The notes under the pieces: generated by a model
Seen by the model: the letters and a program-made list of their open reading frames with translations, nothing else
What the model was told of the DNA's origin: nothing
The model's database searches: none
Position numbers and translations under genes: made by a program
Part shown: positions 51,418 through 60,041 of the stretch, piece after piece
How positions within the stretch are numbered: the first letter of the stretch is position 1
Layout of the letters: the number at the start of each line of letters is the position of its first letter
NCBI GenBank assembly: GCA_963210315.1
Contig: OY723299.1
Location: forward strand, 992,001-1,056,000
Direction: 5' to 3'
Length of the DNA: 64,000 nucleotides
Origin: Rhynchopus euleeides
Lineage: Eukaryota; Euglenozoa; Diplonemea; Diplonemida; Diplonemidae

Positions 51418-53126
51418 TGGCCGACCCTGAGTCCTTTTGCCGCAAGCAGCGGGGGCTGCACTCGGTGACGCGGCGTGCGCACCAGTCGAGGCTGCCGGCG
51501 ACGGAGGAGGAGCGCCGTGCGCCCCTGCATGTGTCTTCTGTGGCGGAGATGGACGTCGAGGCGCTGCGGGCGAGGATGACCGCCACTGTGAGGCGCAGGT
51601 TCGACGAGGTGTGGCGGCTGACGTTCCCCGATGCACCCCCGCCGGGCACTTCTACACCTTCTCCCTCTGAGGGGCGCTCCCGCCCCTCGCATCTACAACA
51701 CAAGCATGCGGAGCTGCTGGTGGAGAACGGAGTGGCTGGGCCTGCGTCGTGTCCGGGCCCCTCCCTGTGCGTGCCCTTTACTGTGATGGAGGAGAAGCCG
51801 TCCGGGTTGCGGCAGAGGTTCATCCTCTGGACCAAGCAGGCAAACGACAACTTGGAGGAGTCCTACGCGGCACACGTCCCCCTGGGGCACATCTCGGGGT
51901 ACCTCGACGCGGTGTTTGCGGAGTGTGGGTCGGCGCGGGATTTCAAGTGCGGGTTTTATCAGATCCCCATCCCTGCGCCTGCACGGAGGTTCTTTCGCTT
52001 CGCTGACGAGTCGGGGGACTGGTATGAGCTGCTGAGGTTGCCCATGGGCCACTGTTGTGCGCCCGAGCTGATGCACACTTTGGCTGCTGTTGTGGGTGGG
52101 CACCGGGACTACGTCCGCCAGGAGTTCTGCACTGCGCCTGAGGTGGGGGTCGACGTCTGGATCGACAACGTGCGTCTGACCGGCCCCCGCACCAGTGTCG
52201 AAGAGGCGACGCGGCAGATGGACAAGGTGGCTGCGGCGTGCGCTGCGACATGGAAGCCGTCTGACTCGGTGGACACGGCGACGGTCTACGAGTTTCTCGG
52301 GGTGGCATTCGACCACGCTGCCCAGACCGTGTCTCCGTCGGACAGGCTGATGGCGAAGCTGGACAGCGTGGACTGGCAGAGGGTGACGGCTGGTGAGCTG
52401 GAGTCGCTGGGTGGAAGGTTGCTCCACGCCAGCGCCATTTCGGGAGTGTCCCCGGGGAGGTTCTGGTTTGGGATCAAGTTCCTCCGCCGGGTGACTAATT
52501 TTTTGAACCGGGCGGTCCTTCGGCCGCCTGACCCTGTGCGGATCCCCCCATCGGTCTGCCGGGAGTTGCGGCAGTGGTGTGTGTGTGTGGGGGTTGCGCG
52601 TGTTCCCCCCCACAGGAGAGTTATTCAGTCCACACCCCCGTCTTTTACTTGCTTTGTTGACGCCTCCCTCAAGGGTTGGGGTGGCGTCTTAATAGATTCC
52701 TTTACACAAGAAATGCAGGTCATTGGTGACTCGTGGACCGCAGCCGAGTCCCAGCTGCACATTAACATTCTCGAGGCGATGGCCCTCAACAAAACAGTGC
52801 GAGCCCTTCCCCGGTCTGTGTGCGGGGGGGCTGTAGAGATCTGGGTCGACAATACGACCGTGGCAGCTGTTGTGCGCAAGCGGCTGTGTGCCGCCTGCAA
52901 TCTTATTAACAAGTCCGTCCTGGAGGCGGTAGAATACCTCACAGCCCTCCAGGTTTTGTCTTTTTCCGTTGGATACGTCCACACCTCTGCCAATCCGGCA
53001 GATCTCCCTTCCCGTATCCCCCCCTCTTGCATTTCTTCTCCCGAAACCCGGGACCAGGTTTCACTTGCGGTGCGGCGCTTCTTCACTCGCGGTGGGGCAG
53101 GCGGAGACCTCGCCTCAACAGCCTGA
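51417..53126 (+). CDS. Retrotransposon A'', RT-RNase H (intact)
   Basis: 569 residues from the ATG overlapping the YR stop. RT: PFTVMEEKPSGLRQRFI, FKCGFYQIPIPAPARRFF, LPMGHCCAPELMH, VDVWIDNVRLTG (Asp-Asn in the catalytic box). RNase H: CFVDASLKGWGG, NILEAMALNK, IWVDNTTVAAV and ANPADLPSR supply the usual acidic residues. It makes the cDNA and removes the RNA. The last codons (DLASTA, stop 53124-53126) lie inside repeat B1. The frame is open far upstream (to 49392), across YR and part of gag. Confidence 0.93.
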   Translation: MADPESFCRKQRGLHSVTRRAHQSRLPATEEERRAPLHVSSVAEMDVEALRARMTATVRRRFDEVWRLTFPDAPPPGTSTPSPSEGRSRPSHLQHKHAELLVENGVAGPASCPGPSLCVPFTVMEEKPSGLRQRFILWTKQANDNLEESYAAHVPLGHISGYLDAVFAECGSARDFKCGFYQIPIPAPARRFFRFADESGDWYELLRLPMGHCCAPELMHTLAAVVGGHRDYVRQEFCTAPEVGVDVWIDNVRLTGPRTSVEEATRQMDKVAAACAATWKPSDSVDTATVYEFLGVAFDHAAQTVSPSDRLMAKLDSVDWQRVTAGELESLGGRLLHASAISGVSPGRFWFGIKFLRRVTNFLNRAVLRPPDPVRIPPSVCRELRQWCVCVGVARVPPHRRVIQSTPPSFTCFVDASLKGWGGVLIDSFTQEMQVIGDSWTAAESQLHINILEAMALNKTVRALPRSVCGGAVEIWVDNTTVAAVVRKRLCAACNLINKSVLEAVEYLTALQVLSFSVGYVHTSANPADLPSRIPPSCISSPETRDQVSLAVRRFFTRGGAGGDLASTA

Positions 53127-53337
53127 ATTGGCGGTTGTCGCGGGATCTCTTAACCCCTTCGCGTTGCAAGTGAGGAAAAGCTGAACCGGAAGTCCCCCTT
53201 CCCCCTTCCCATCAACACCCCCACTACCCATTGCCTTTGCCATTCTTGTCGTTGCGCACACACACCACCAGGAGAACTATAGCCGAGTCGACGTGTGTGT
53301 GCCCCCTGTCTGCGATAGCCCGGCCAAGGTATGATTC
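53106..53337 (+). repeat. Retrotransposon A'/A'', split repeat B1
   Basis: 232 bp from GACCTCGCCTCAACAGCC to CCAAGGTATGATTC; contains the RT stop codon. Its partner B2 is 53605-53836, with shared variants (TTCCCCCTTCCC, GATAGCCCGGCC). Confidence 0.9.
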
Positions 53338-53586
53338 TCACAGTTTACTGAGGGAATATGACCCAAGGCCACTGGCTGCAGACACCCCCATCCCCCTCAT
53401 CACCCCTGACACCCCTCAACCCCAATCCTGTTGCCTTTCCCCTCTCTCTCTCCCCCCATGTTGTGCCCATGCACCTTCCCGGGACACCTTGTATATAACT
53501 TTAACACCACACCACACAACACCCCCTTCATCAGGGTAATCTCCCCGCGGCCAACACTCTTCGTCTTGTCCGCTTTCTTTTATTGT
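53338..53586 (+). repeat. Retrotransposon A', split repeat A2
   Basis: Matches the A1 at 47051-47299 in all visible variants and adjoins B1 directly. In PAT/Ngaro models this B1-A2 junction templates closure of the cDNA circle. Confidence 0.9.
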
Positions 53587-53604
53587 CCCACCCTCCATCC
53601 CCCG

Positions 53605-53836
53605 GACCTCGCCTCAACAGCCTGAATTGGCGGTTGTCGCGGGATCTCTTAACCCCTTCGCGTTGCAAGTGAGGAAAAGCTGAACCGGAAGTCCCCCTTC
53701 CCCCTTCCCATCAACACCCCCACTACCCATTGCCTTTGCCATTCTTGTCGTTGCGCACACACACCACCAGGAGAACTATAGCCGAGTCGACGTGTGTGTG
53801 CCCCCTGTCTGCGATAGCCCGGCCAAGGTATGATTC
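53605..53836 (+). repeat. Retrotransposon A', split repeat B2
   Basis: Terminal copy of B1, preceded by an 18-base linker after A2. The last TC is the presumed crossover dinucleotide. Confidence 0.9.
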
Positions 53837-53912
53837 CCCCTACCCCCACCACACATTTCAGGGAAAGGGGGGAAAGGGGGGGAAACCCCGGGGCAACACC
53901 AACTGGAATTAA
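53837..53912 (+). pseudogene. Retrotransposon B gag, 3' part
   Basis: Continues the frame cut at 47050 (PYPHHTFQGKGGKGG...) and ends in TAA at 53912. A basic Gly/Lys-rich tail fits a nucleic-acid-binding Gag C-terminus. Confidence 0.8.
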
Positions 53913-53935
53913 CACCGGCACTCGGCCAGGACATC

Positions 53936-55000
53936 ATGCAGGCACTCGGCCAAATCACGGCACTCTGCCAAAAACTGGGACAGGAAAGGCCCCCCCAACC
54001 CCCTACCCCCCCTCCCGCCCCCCAGAACATCGTCCAGAACACTCTGTCGGAGGTGTACACGCAAGCTGCGCCGGCAAGGACCCGGGCCAGGGACGACCAC
54101 ACTCTGTGGGAAGCAAAGGAACGGCTGGAAGAAGTCATGAAAGAGAGCCTGGCGGAACGCACAATCTCCACCAGGGGTGGGCTATGGAAAAGACTGGAAA
54201 GTTGGTGTGTGACAGCAGACCTCTCCCTACCCCCCTCGGAAGATGCAGCAGTTCTGTTTCTGGCGGGAATGACCCACTTGACAACAAGCACAGTCAAAAA
54301 TTATGCATCGGCAATAAACGCAGTCGGTCTGCAGCAGGGGAATTGGTCCCCGCTCCCCCTTCAGGGCTATGCCAACGCACTGGCTCGTGCGACCCCCTTT
54401 TCCCCCCCGAAGCAAGCTGTCCCCGCAAAAAAGGCCGAAGTGACCCAGGCGGTGTTTGTTCTGTTCACAAGGGGGCACGAGGTGGAGGCGAACCTGTTGT
54501 TGTTTCTGTGGAAGACAGCCTGCCGCTACCGCGATGCGGCAGATCTCACGGTAAAGGATGTGAAACCCACAGCATGTGGAACACGACTCGTGGTGGATTT
54601 TTACAGGTCAAAGGCAATCAAGACGACCCCATTTGTGGATCGCAGGTTCGCAGTTGCAGCGGGGGCGGGTTTGGAGCGTCTGATTGCGTTCGTGGTGGAG
54701 AAAAGACAGACATGCCCCTTGGAATCCCTTCTGTTCGGTGTCCCCCACTCCCAATTTCTGCGCCTTCTCCGCCAATGCCCCAACTGCCAAGAGTGGACGC
54801 TTCATTCACCCCGACGGGGGGCCCTGCAATTTCTAGCCACACTGGCAGCCAACGGTATCCTCCCCCCCCAGGACATCCCCAGGATTGCCAGGCACAAAAC
54901 CGCGAACCCCATTCTTCCCCCCACCACCATGAGATACCTCGCGAACGTGAACGAGGAGGTGGCCCTGGCCCTCTCCCCAGAGTGTTGTGCCCGTCTTTAA
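53936..55000 (+). CDS. Retrotransposon B, tyrosine recombinase
   Basis: 354 residues from ATG at 53936, 23 bases after the gag stop. Catalytic candidates: Arg197 (KTACRYRDAADL), His290 and Arg293 (LHSPRRGALQF), His320 (IARHKT), Tyr334 (TTMRYLAN). A SAM-like DNA-binding N-terminal region (KERLEEVMKESLAERTISTR...KNYASAINAVG) resembles the core-binding domain of phage-type integrases. It is wholly covered by an open RT-frame ORF starting at 53830. Confidence 0.9.
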   Translation: MQALGQITALCQKLGQERPPQPPTPPPAPQNIVQNTLSEVYTQAAPARTRARDDHTLWEAKERLEEVMKESLAERTISTRGGLWKRLESWCVTADLSLPPSEDAAVLFLAGMTHLTTSTVKNYASAINAVGLQQGNWSPLPLQGYANALARATPFSPPKQAVPAKKAEVTQAVFVLFTRGHEVEANLLLFLWKTACRYRDAADLTVKDVKPTACGTRLVVDFYRSKAIKTTPFVDRRFAVAAGAGLERLIAFVVEKRQTCPLESLLFGVPHSQFLRLLRQCPNCQEWTLHSPRRGALQFLATLAANGILPPQDIPRIARHKTANPILPPTTMRYLANVNEEVALALSPECCARL

Positions 55001-55041
55001 CGGAACTTGGTGCCCCCCCCGAGCATAGTAGCCACTCCGGC

Positions 55042-56685
55042 ATGGGAAAACGGGTGTCCAGGGGTTCCCTTCCAACCCAAGAACAACTAAAAGCCCCGTT
55101 GCATTGCAAAAAAGTCCCTATTATTTCTATTCCTGAGGTACTTCGGATGGCCAAGGGGCCAGTGCGTGAAAGGATCAGCACACTGCTGGACATGACAGCC
55201 AACCCCCAGGCCATGGCGCGGGAGGTCTCAGAGCAGAGCTGGACCCCGGCAACTGTGAAACCCAAGAGCCAGGCCTTTTCTTCTCGTTTTTCGGTGCAGC
55301 TGGAAGAGGCAGGGCTGGTGCGGAGAGCCCCGGACTTTGATTTTGGCAAGAGAAACCCTGTTCTGGCTATTTCCCCTTTCGTTGTCTTCGAAGAAAAGCA
55401 GGGGTATGGCCCACACGGGGGCCGACTGAGGCCCATCATGTGGACCAAAGACCACAACTCCCTCGCGGCAGCTTATGGATACCGCTGCCAAGTTGTTTTC
55501 CCCACCTCCCCAACAGTGTTGTCCAGGGTGGAATGCGAGTGCGCCTCCCAAAGAGACCTAGCGGCTTCCTTTTTTCAGATCCCCATTCCCGAAGAGTCTC
55601 AGAAATACTTCACATACCGTGATGACAAGGGGGAGGCATACTGCCTGACCCGTTTGCCAATGGGGGCGTCGTGGTCCCCAGAGTTGATGCACCTGATCAT
55701 GTATGCACTTTCCCACTGCTATCTCTCAACCCCCCCCACGGCGGTATTCTCTCCCTCCCCATCTACATCCACTCCGGAACTGTGCGTTGACGTGTATGTC
55801 GACAACGTGCGGTACGCGGGCACCTGGGAGCGTGTTCGGGAGGCAACGGCGGCGTTTGACGTGGCAGCGAGACGCGCCGGCGCGACGATATCTGAGGCGA
55901 GCGACGGTGACACGGAGTACGTCTTCCTCGGGTTCGGCTTCCACTGCCGTCGAGAGGTGGGCGTTGGGCCCAAGGTGGCGAGGAAGCTGAGGGCGGCGCG
56001 GGCGGACCTGATGGCTCAGGGCGAGACGAAGCCGAGGGTTAGGCGGTGCGACTTGGAATCCTTGGGTGGTCGTCTGGTGTGGGCCTCGCCCCTGGTGGTG
56101 CAGCCTCTGGGCAGGTTTATCGACGCCATCATCGCCCTGCGCCGCAACAGCAACGCATTGAACCGTGGTGCACACCCGGACGAAGAAGTACAGCTCTCCG
56201 CGCAAACGACTGAGGCGGCGGTGCGTTGGATCGACGCTGCGCTCCAACCGAGGATGTACAAGGAGTTCACCGAGATGAGCCGAGGCCGGGGGGTAGAGAT
56301 CTGGTCGGATGCTTCGGTGACGGGGTGCGGTGTTGTGGTGTCAGCAGGCGGCGCTCTTCGATCGTTTGGGCGACGCTGGACCTGGGAAGAGGCTGACGAA
56401 CTGCCGGAGGAGCAGCGGTCGACGCGGATCGCGGTGCTTGAGGCACGTGCTGTGGTCTACGGCATGGAGGAGTGTGTCGGGGAGAACGCCTGGGGTGCCA
56501 ACGTGAAGTGGTACCTTGACAACACCGCGGTGATCGGGGCGCTGCAGCGCGGGTATTCTCCGGCTCGGGCACTGAACAGAGAGGTGATGCGGATCCTGGG
56601 GCTGACGTCATCATATTTCACAGCGGTGCAATGGGCCTACATCAAATCACGGGATAACCCCGCAGACAAGCCGAGCCGGAGGTAG
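55042..56685 (+). CDS. Retrotransposon B, RT-RNase H
   Basis: 547 residues from ATG at 55042, 41 bases after the YR stop; the frame is open upstream to 53830, so an earlier start is possible. RT: PFVVFEEKQGYGPHG, DLAASFFQIPIPEESQKYF, RLPMGASWSPELMH, VDVYVDNVRYAG (Asp-Asn). RNase H: EIWSDASVTGCGVVV, AVLEARAVVYG, WYLDNTAVIGAL and NPADKPSRR. All motifs are intact. GC-rich codons, like its YR. Confidence 0.93.
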   Translation: MGKRVSRGSLPTQEQLKAPLHCKKVPIISIPEVLRMAKGPVRERISTLLDMTANPQAMAREVSEQSWTPATVKPKSQAFSSRFSVQLEEAGLVRRAPDFDFGKRNPVLAISPFVVFEEKQGYGPHGGRLRPIMWTKDHNSLAAAYGYRCQVVFPTSPTVLSRVECECASQRDLAASFFQIPIPEESQKYFTYRDDKGEAYCLTRLPMGASWSPELMHLIMYALSHCYLSTPPTAVFSPSPSTSTPELCVDVYVDNVRYAGTWERVREATAAFDVAARRAGATISEASDGDTEYVFLGFGFHCRREVGVGPKVARKLRAARADLMAQGETKPRVRRCDLESLGGRLVWASPLVVQPLGRFIDAIIALRRNSNALNRGAHPDEEVQLSAQTTEAAVRWIDAALQPRMYKEFTEMSRGRGVEIWSDASVTGCGVVVSAGGALRSFGRRWTWEEADELPEEQRSTRIAVLEARAVVYGMEECVGENAWGANVKWYLDNTAVIGALQRGYSPARALNREVMRILGLTSSYFTAVQWAYIKSRDNPADKPSRR

Positions 56686-56700
56686 CGCAGGGGTAGCGAA

Positions 56701-56956
56701 GGGGTGTCGTTCGGCGCTGATCGCGCGGCTCTTCCGCTGCGTCCTGCGGCGACCTGCGTCTTTGGTGACTTCAGCCGCGCGCTCAGCGTACCCCTGCGCT
56801 ACGAACAGTAAGGGTAACAGAAGATCGTGCTGCCCACTCCCCACTCCCCTCTCCACCACACTTGTAGGAAGGCTAAGTGCCAAGAGGGCAAGGCTTGCCC
56901 GGAATGTGTTGCTGCGTACACTTAGCCTCCCTCACACAGGAACCGATGGGGAACTC
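56701..56956 (+). repeat. Retrotransposon B, split repeat B1
   Basis: 256 bp, GGGGTGTCGTTCGG to GATGGGGAACTC. Contains inverted words AGGCTAAGTG/CACTTAGCCT, and TACCCCTGCGCTAC, which is the complement of a segment at 56684-56697 just upstream, so the RNA 3' end could fold strongly. Confidence 0.9.
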
Positions 56957-57174
56957 TGGCCACAGTGGGCCTGCTCACTAGTCGGAGTTCCCAAGGTTCC
57001 TGCCCCCCTCTCCCCTCGGTTCCATGCCATCTCTCCCCTTCTCTATTCGGTCACAGGAATGTTGGCTTGCAGTCCGTATAATTCTTGGGTTTTACACACA
57101 ACCCCCCACACCTCAGGTAACGACAAGCTCCAACTTACTTTCTCCCACGGACTGCGCAAAGCCTTTCTCTTTTT
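56957..57174 (+). repeat. Retrotransposon B, split repeat A2
   Basis: 218 bp identical by eye to A1 (45887-46104), directly after B1. It is followed by a 16-base linker (CCCTTCCCTCCCACCC) before B2. Confidence 0.92.
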
Positions 57175-57190
57175 CCCTTCCCTCCCACCC

Positions 57191-57446
57191 GGGGTGTCGT
57201 TCGGCGCTGATCGCGCGGCTCTTCCGCTGCGTCCTGCGGCGACCTGCGTCTTTGGTGACTTCAGCCGCGCGCTCAGCGTACCCCTGCGCTACGAACAGTA
57301 AGGGTAACAGAAGATCGTGCTGCCCACTCCCCACTCCCCTCTCCACCACACTTGTAGGAAGGCTAAGTGCCAAGAGGGCAAGGCTTGCCCGGAATGTGTT
57401 GCTGCGTACACTTAGCCTCCCTCACACAGGAACCGATGGGGAACTC
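57191..57446 (+). repeat. Retrotransposon B, split repeat B2
   Basis: 256 bp identical by eye to B1; marks the right edge of element B. Confidence 0.92.
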
Positions 57447-57729
57447 GGTCGACAATACGACCGTGGCAGCTGTTGTGCGCAAGCGGCTGTGTGCCGCCTG
57501 CCATCTTATTAACAAGTCCGTCCTGGAGGCGGTAGAATACCTCACAGCCCTCCAGGTTTTGTCTTTTTCCGTTGGATACGTCCACACCTCTGCCAATCCG
57601 GCAGATCTCCCTTCCCGTATCCCCCCCTCTTGCATTTCTTCTCCCGAAACCCGGGACCAGGTTTCACTTGCGGTGCGGCGCTTCTTCACTCGCGGTGGGG
57701 CAGGCGCAGACCTCGCCTCAACAGCCTGA
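57447..57729 (+). pseudogene. Retrotransposon A copy 1, RT-RNase H, 3' part
   Basis: Resumes at VDNTTVAAVVRKRL and ends GADLASTA (stop 57727-57729). It supplies the last RNase H acidic residues missing from 44460-45886; it differs from the intact copy by only a few codons (for example CHLINKS versus CNLINKS). Confidence 0.9.
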
Positions 57730-57939
57730 ATTGGCGGTTGTCGCGGGATCTCTTAACCCCTTCGCGTTGCAAGTGAGGAAAAGCTGAACCGGAAGTCCCC
57801 CTTCCTCCTTCCCATCAACACCCCCACTACCCATTGCCTTTGCCATTCTTGTCGTTGCGCACACACACCACCAGGAGAACTATAGCCGAGTCGACGTGTG
57901 TGTGCCCCCTGTCTGCGATAGCCGGCCAAGGTATGATTC
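57709..57939 (+). repeat. Retrotransposon A copy 1, split repeat B1
   Basis: 231 bp; variants TTCCTCCTTCCC and GATAGCCGGCC are shared with B2 at 58205-58435, separating this pair from that of A'. Confidence 0.9.
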
Positions 57940-58186
57940 TCACAGTTTACTGAGGGAATATGACCCAAGGCCATTGGCAGCAGACACCCCCATCCCCCTC
58001 ATCACCCCTGACACCCCACAACCCCAATCCTGTTGCCTTTCCCCTCTCTCTCCCCCCATGTTGTGCCCATGCACCTTCCCGGGACACTTTGTATATAACT
58101 TTAACACCACACCACACAACACCCCCTTCATCAGGGTAATCTCCCCGCGGCCAACACTCTTCGTCTTGTCCGCTTTCTTTTATTGT
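57940..58186 (+). repeat. Retrotransposon A copy 1, split repeat A2
   Basis: 247 bp matching A1 at 41830-42076, including the CATTGGCAGCAG variant and the shorter CTCTCTCC run. Confidence 0.9.
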
Positions 58187-58204
58187 CCCACCCTCCATCC
58201 CCCG

Positions 58205-58435
58205 GACCTCGCCTCAACAGCCTGAATTGGCGGTTGTCGCGGGATCTCTTAACCCCTTCGCGTTGCAAGTGAGGAAAAGCTGAACCGGAAGTCCCCCTTC
58301 CTCCTTCCCATCAACACCCCCACTACCCATTGCCTTTGCCATTCTTGTCGTTGCGCACACACACCACCAGGAGAACTATAGCCGAGTCGACGTGTGTGTG
58401 CCCCCTGTCTGCGATAGCCGGCCAAGGTATGATTC
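58205..58435 (+). repeat. Retrotransposon A copy 1, split repeat B2
   Basis: Terminal copy of B1; after the final TC the flanking TIR element resumes (CCATTTGTTCC). Confidence 0.9.
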
Positions 58436-58513
58436 CCATTTGTTCCATCTTTTTTACGGTCCACCTATAGTACGGTTCACCTTTATTACGGTCCACAATA
58501 TTTCCGTTTACGG

Positions 58514-58717
58514 TATATCAAGTAAAAATACATGTATAATAGTTGACATGCAACTATTATACATGTATTTTTACTTGATATACATGTATTTTACATGTAT
58601 ATTTCAGGCATATACATGTATTATACATGTATAATAGTTGACATGCAAGTATTATACATGTATAATACATGTAAAAATCAGTATTTTTACATGTAAAATT
58701 TACAAGATCCCACCGTG
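58514..58717. repeat. Foldback palindrome, right part of the split copy
   Basis: Continues the ATACATGTAT-word DNA interrupted at 41098 and ends GATCCCACCGTGCGG as the full copies do. Confidence 0.88.
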
Positions 58718-59333
58718 CGGGGGGGAGGGGGGGGGGGGCTACCCTACCCTACCCTAGGGTTGGGGCCGCCGGGGTCCCAGATTTTTTGGTAATTTCCAGG
58801 TGTGGGTAGGGGGACCTTTCAGGTGTGGCTCTATTTTGGGGGTATTTTGGCCGATTTTCGAAATCCTATTTTGGTTTTTTTGCACTTTTTTTGGGTGCTT
58901 TTTTGCACGATTTCTGTGCCTCAGACACAGATTTTGGTGTGATTTTTGCGCTATTTTGATTCACTCGGCCTGACCGATGCATACGATTCGAAAAAATGGC
59001 GAAAAAATCGCTATCAACAACGGTGAACGAATGGAGGTAGATGGGGAAGTGGAAGGGAGGACACAGCACGCCCTCTCACTGATCGCCATCTGTACACTAC
59101 CTCTCTGTTCAAGGCGGTCAGTGTCACTTGATGGCGCTGCACACAAATCACTGCTACATCCCAGGGTGCCTTCCCTTGTGAGAATAGCGGAACTTCTGCG
59201 GTTGCAGTTTGGTGGTTGAGGCCGGCGGTGATATCAATTTGGTGACTGTGCTTCCTTCCCCCTGAGCTCGATCAGATCCAGGTCGACCTGGTGCTGCGTG
59301 GCTCCTGGTGTGCCATCTCTTGCATGCCACGGA

Positions 59334-59922
59334 CAATGTGACAATGGCGACTGTCGCTCAGCGATTCAGCGACTGTCGCTTTTGGCCCAGCGATCGTCGC
59401 CAGAGAGTTTATGGACCGAAATTTCGGATTTCATTTCCGGAAAATTTCCGGACCGTGGTGGGGTCACTTTGCTCTGGGAGATGAGTTTTTGGCCATTCAA
59501 ATTTTTTGACATTTCCCTCCCGTTGTCTGTGGACCGCCCAAAAATGAAATCGAAAACTGGAAAAATGAAAAATCCGAAAAAATATTTTCTCGAAAAAAGT
59601 GGGTTCGTGGGTTTCGTTGTTTCCCACAACCCCGAAAAAAAAATTCGGAAAAATTTTCCGAGTGGTGGACTTTTTTCTCACAAAAGTTTTTTTCGATTTC
59701 ACTTTTCGGCCCTTATGAAACTTGGCCCGAAAACTCGATTGGCCAAAAACTCATCTCCCAGAGCAAAGTGACCCCACCACAGTCCGGAAAAATTCCGGAA
59801 ATCAAAGTTGGAAAAATGGGTGAGCGACTCAGCGACAGTCGCTACACCCGTCGCAGTCGCAATCGCTGAATCGCTAGCGACTGTAGCGCTACTCGAGCGA
59901 CGGTGTAGCAATTGTCACATTG
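59334..59922. mobile_element. TIR element with 7-bp target duplication (CAATGTGACAAT ends)
   Basis: CCACGGA flanks both sides (59327-59333, 59923-59929); copy 2 of the segmental duplication has CCACGGA once. Arms are rich in GCGACTGTCGCT and related words. An inner inverted pair (GGGGTCACTTTGCTCTGGGA and its complement) recurs in the element at 60042, so the two are related. Confidence 0.9.
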
Positions 59923-60041
59923 CCACGGATGCCCACCAAGTCGAACCCGAAACATGACGACCCTTTCGAGATGTCATGGCCGCAAGCCCGCAAACCCGAT
60001 CGCATTCGCAAGGTGGTTCGTCTCTTAGAGATCAGTGCTCG

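Larger units (their letters stand above)
47051..53836 (+). mobile_element. Tyrosine-recombinase retrotransposon A', inserted in gag of B, itself invaded by A''
   Basis: Flanks rejoin through one TC (47049-47050 / 53835-53836) and restore the gag B frame. Its A1 (47051-47299) shares the variants CACTGGCTGCAG and ACACCTTGTATATAA with the A2 at 53338-53586, while the internal A1 at 48707 has CATTGGCAGCAG. So the outer A1 and the terminal B1-A2-B2 belong to one element, and a second copy A'' lies inside it. The YR/RT genes are present only once, so one set was lost by recombination between the two copies. Confidence 0.85.
45887..57446 (+). mobile_element. Tyrosine-recombinase retrotransposon B, nested in A and hosting A'
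   Basis: Layout: A1 (45887-46104), gag (interrupted by A'), YR, RT-RNase H, B1 (56701-56956), A2 (56957-57174), B2 (57191-57446). Removing it rejoins the RNase H motif of element A between GAGATCTG and GGTCGAC exactly as in the intact copy at 52840, with no target duplication. A1/A2 (218 bp each) and B1/B2 (256 bp each) look identical. Its proteins are clearly different from those of element A. Confidence 0.92.
41830..58435 (+). mobile_element. Tyrosine-recombinase retrotransposon A (copy 1), split by element B
   Basis: Layout: A1 (41830-42076), gag, YR, RT-RNase H (interrupted at 45886/57447), B1 (57709-57939), A2 (57940-58186), B2 (58205-58435). This A1-genes-B1-A2-B2 order is the split-direct-repeat structure of PAT/Ngaro-type elements. 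A TC dinucleotide occurs at each junction (41828-41829, B1/A2, 58434-58435), and the flanks rejoin through one TC without target duplication. A1/A2 and B1/B2 look identical, implying a recent insertion. Confidence 0.9.
41099..58513. mobile_element. TA-flanked TIR element interrupted by nested retrotransposons
   Basis: Its own sequence is 41099-41829 plus 58436-58513 (about 0.8 kb). Ends CCGTAAACGGAAA and its inverse TTTCCGTTTACGG; TA on both sides (41097-41098, 58514-58515). Removing it restores the foldback word order seen at 61370-61420 with a single TA. Internal hairpin arms GGTGGACCGTAAAAATGTTC and CATCTTTTTTACGGTCCACC occur at 41116-41183 and again at 41790 and 58440. The ends resemble those at 24912-25224. 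Confidence 0.85.

Noticed and set aside
58738..58760. CTACCCTACCCTACCCTAGG as telomeric repeat
   Set aside because: Only three units, internal, and present identically at 61608 as part of the segmental duplication; too short to call a telomere remnant.
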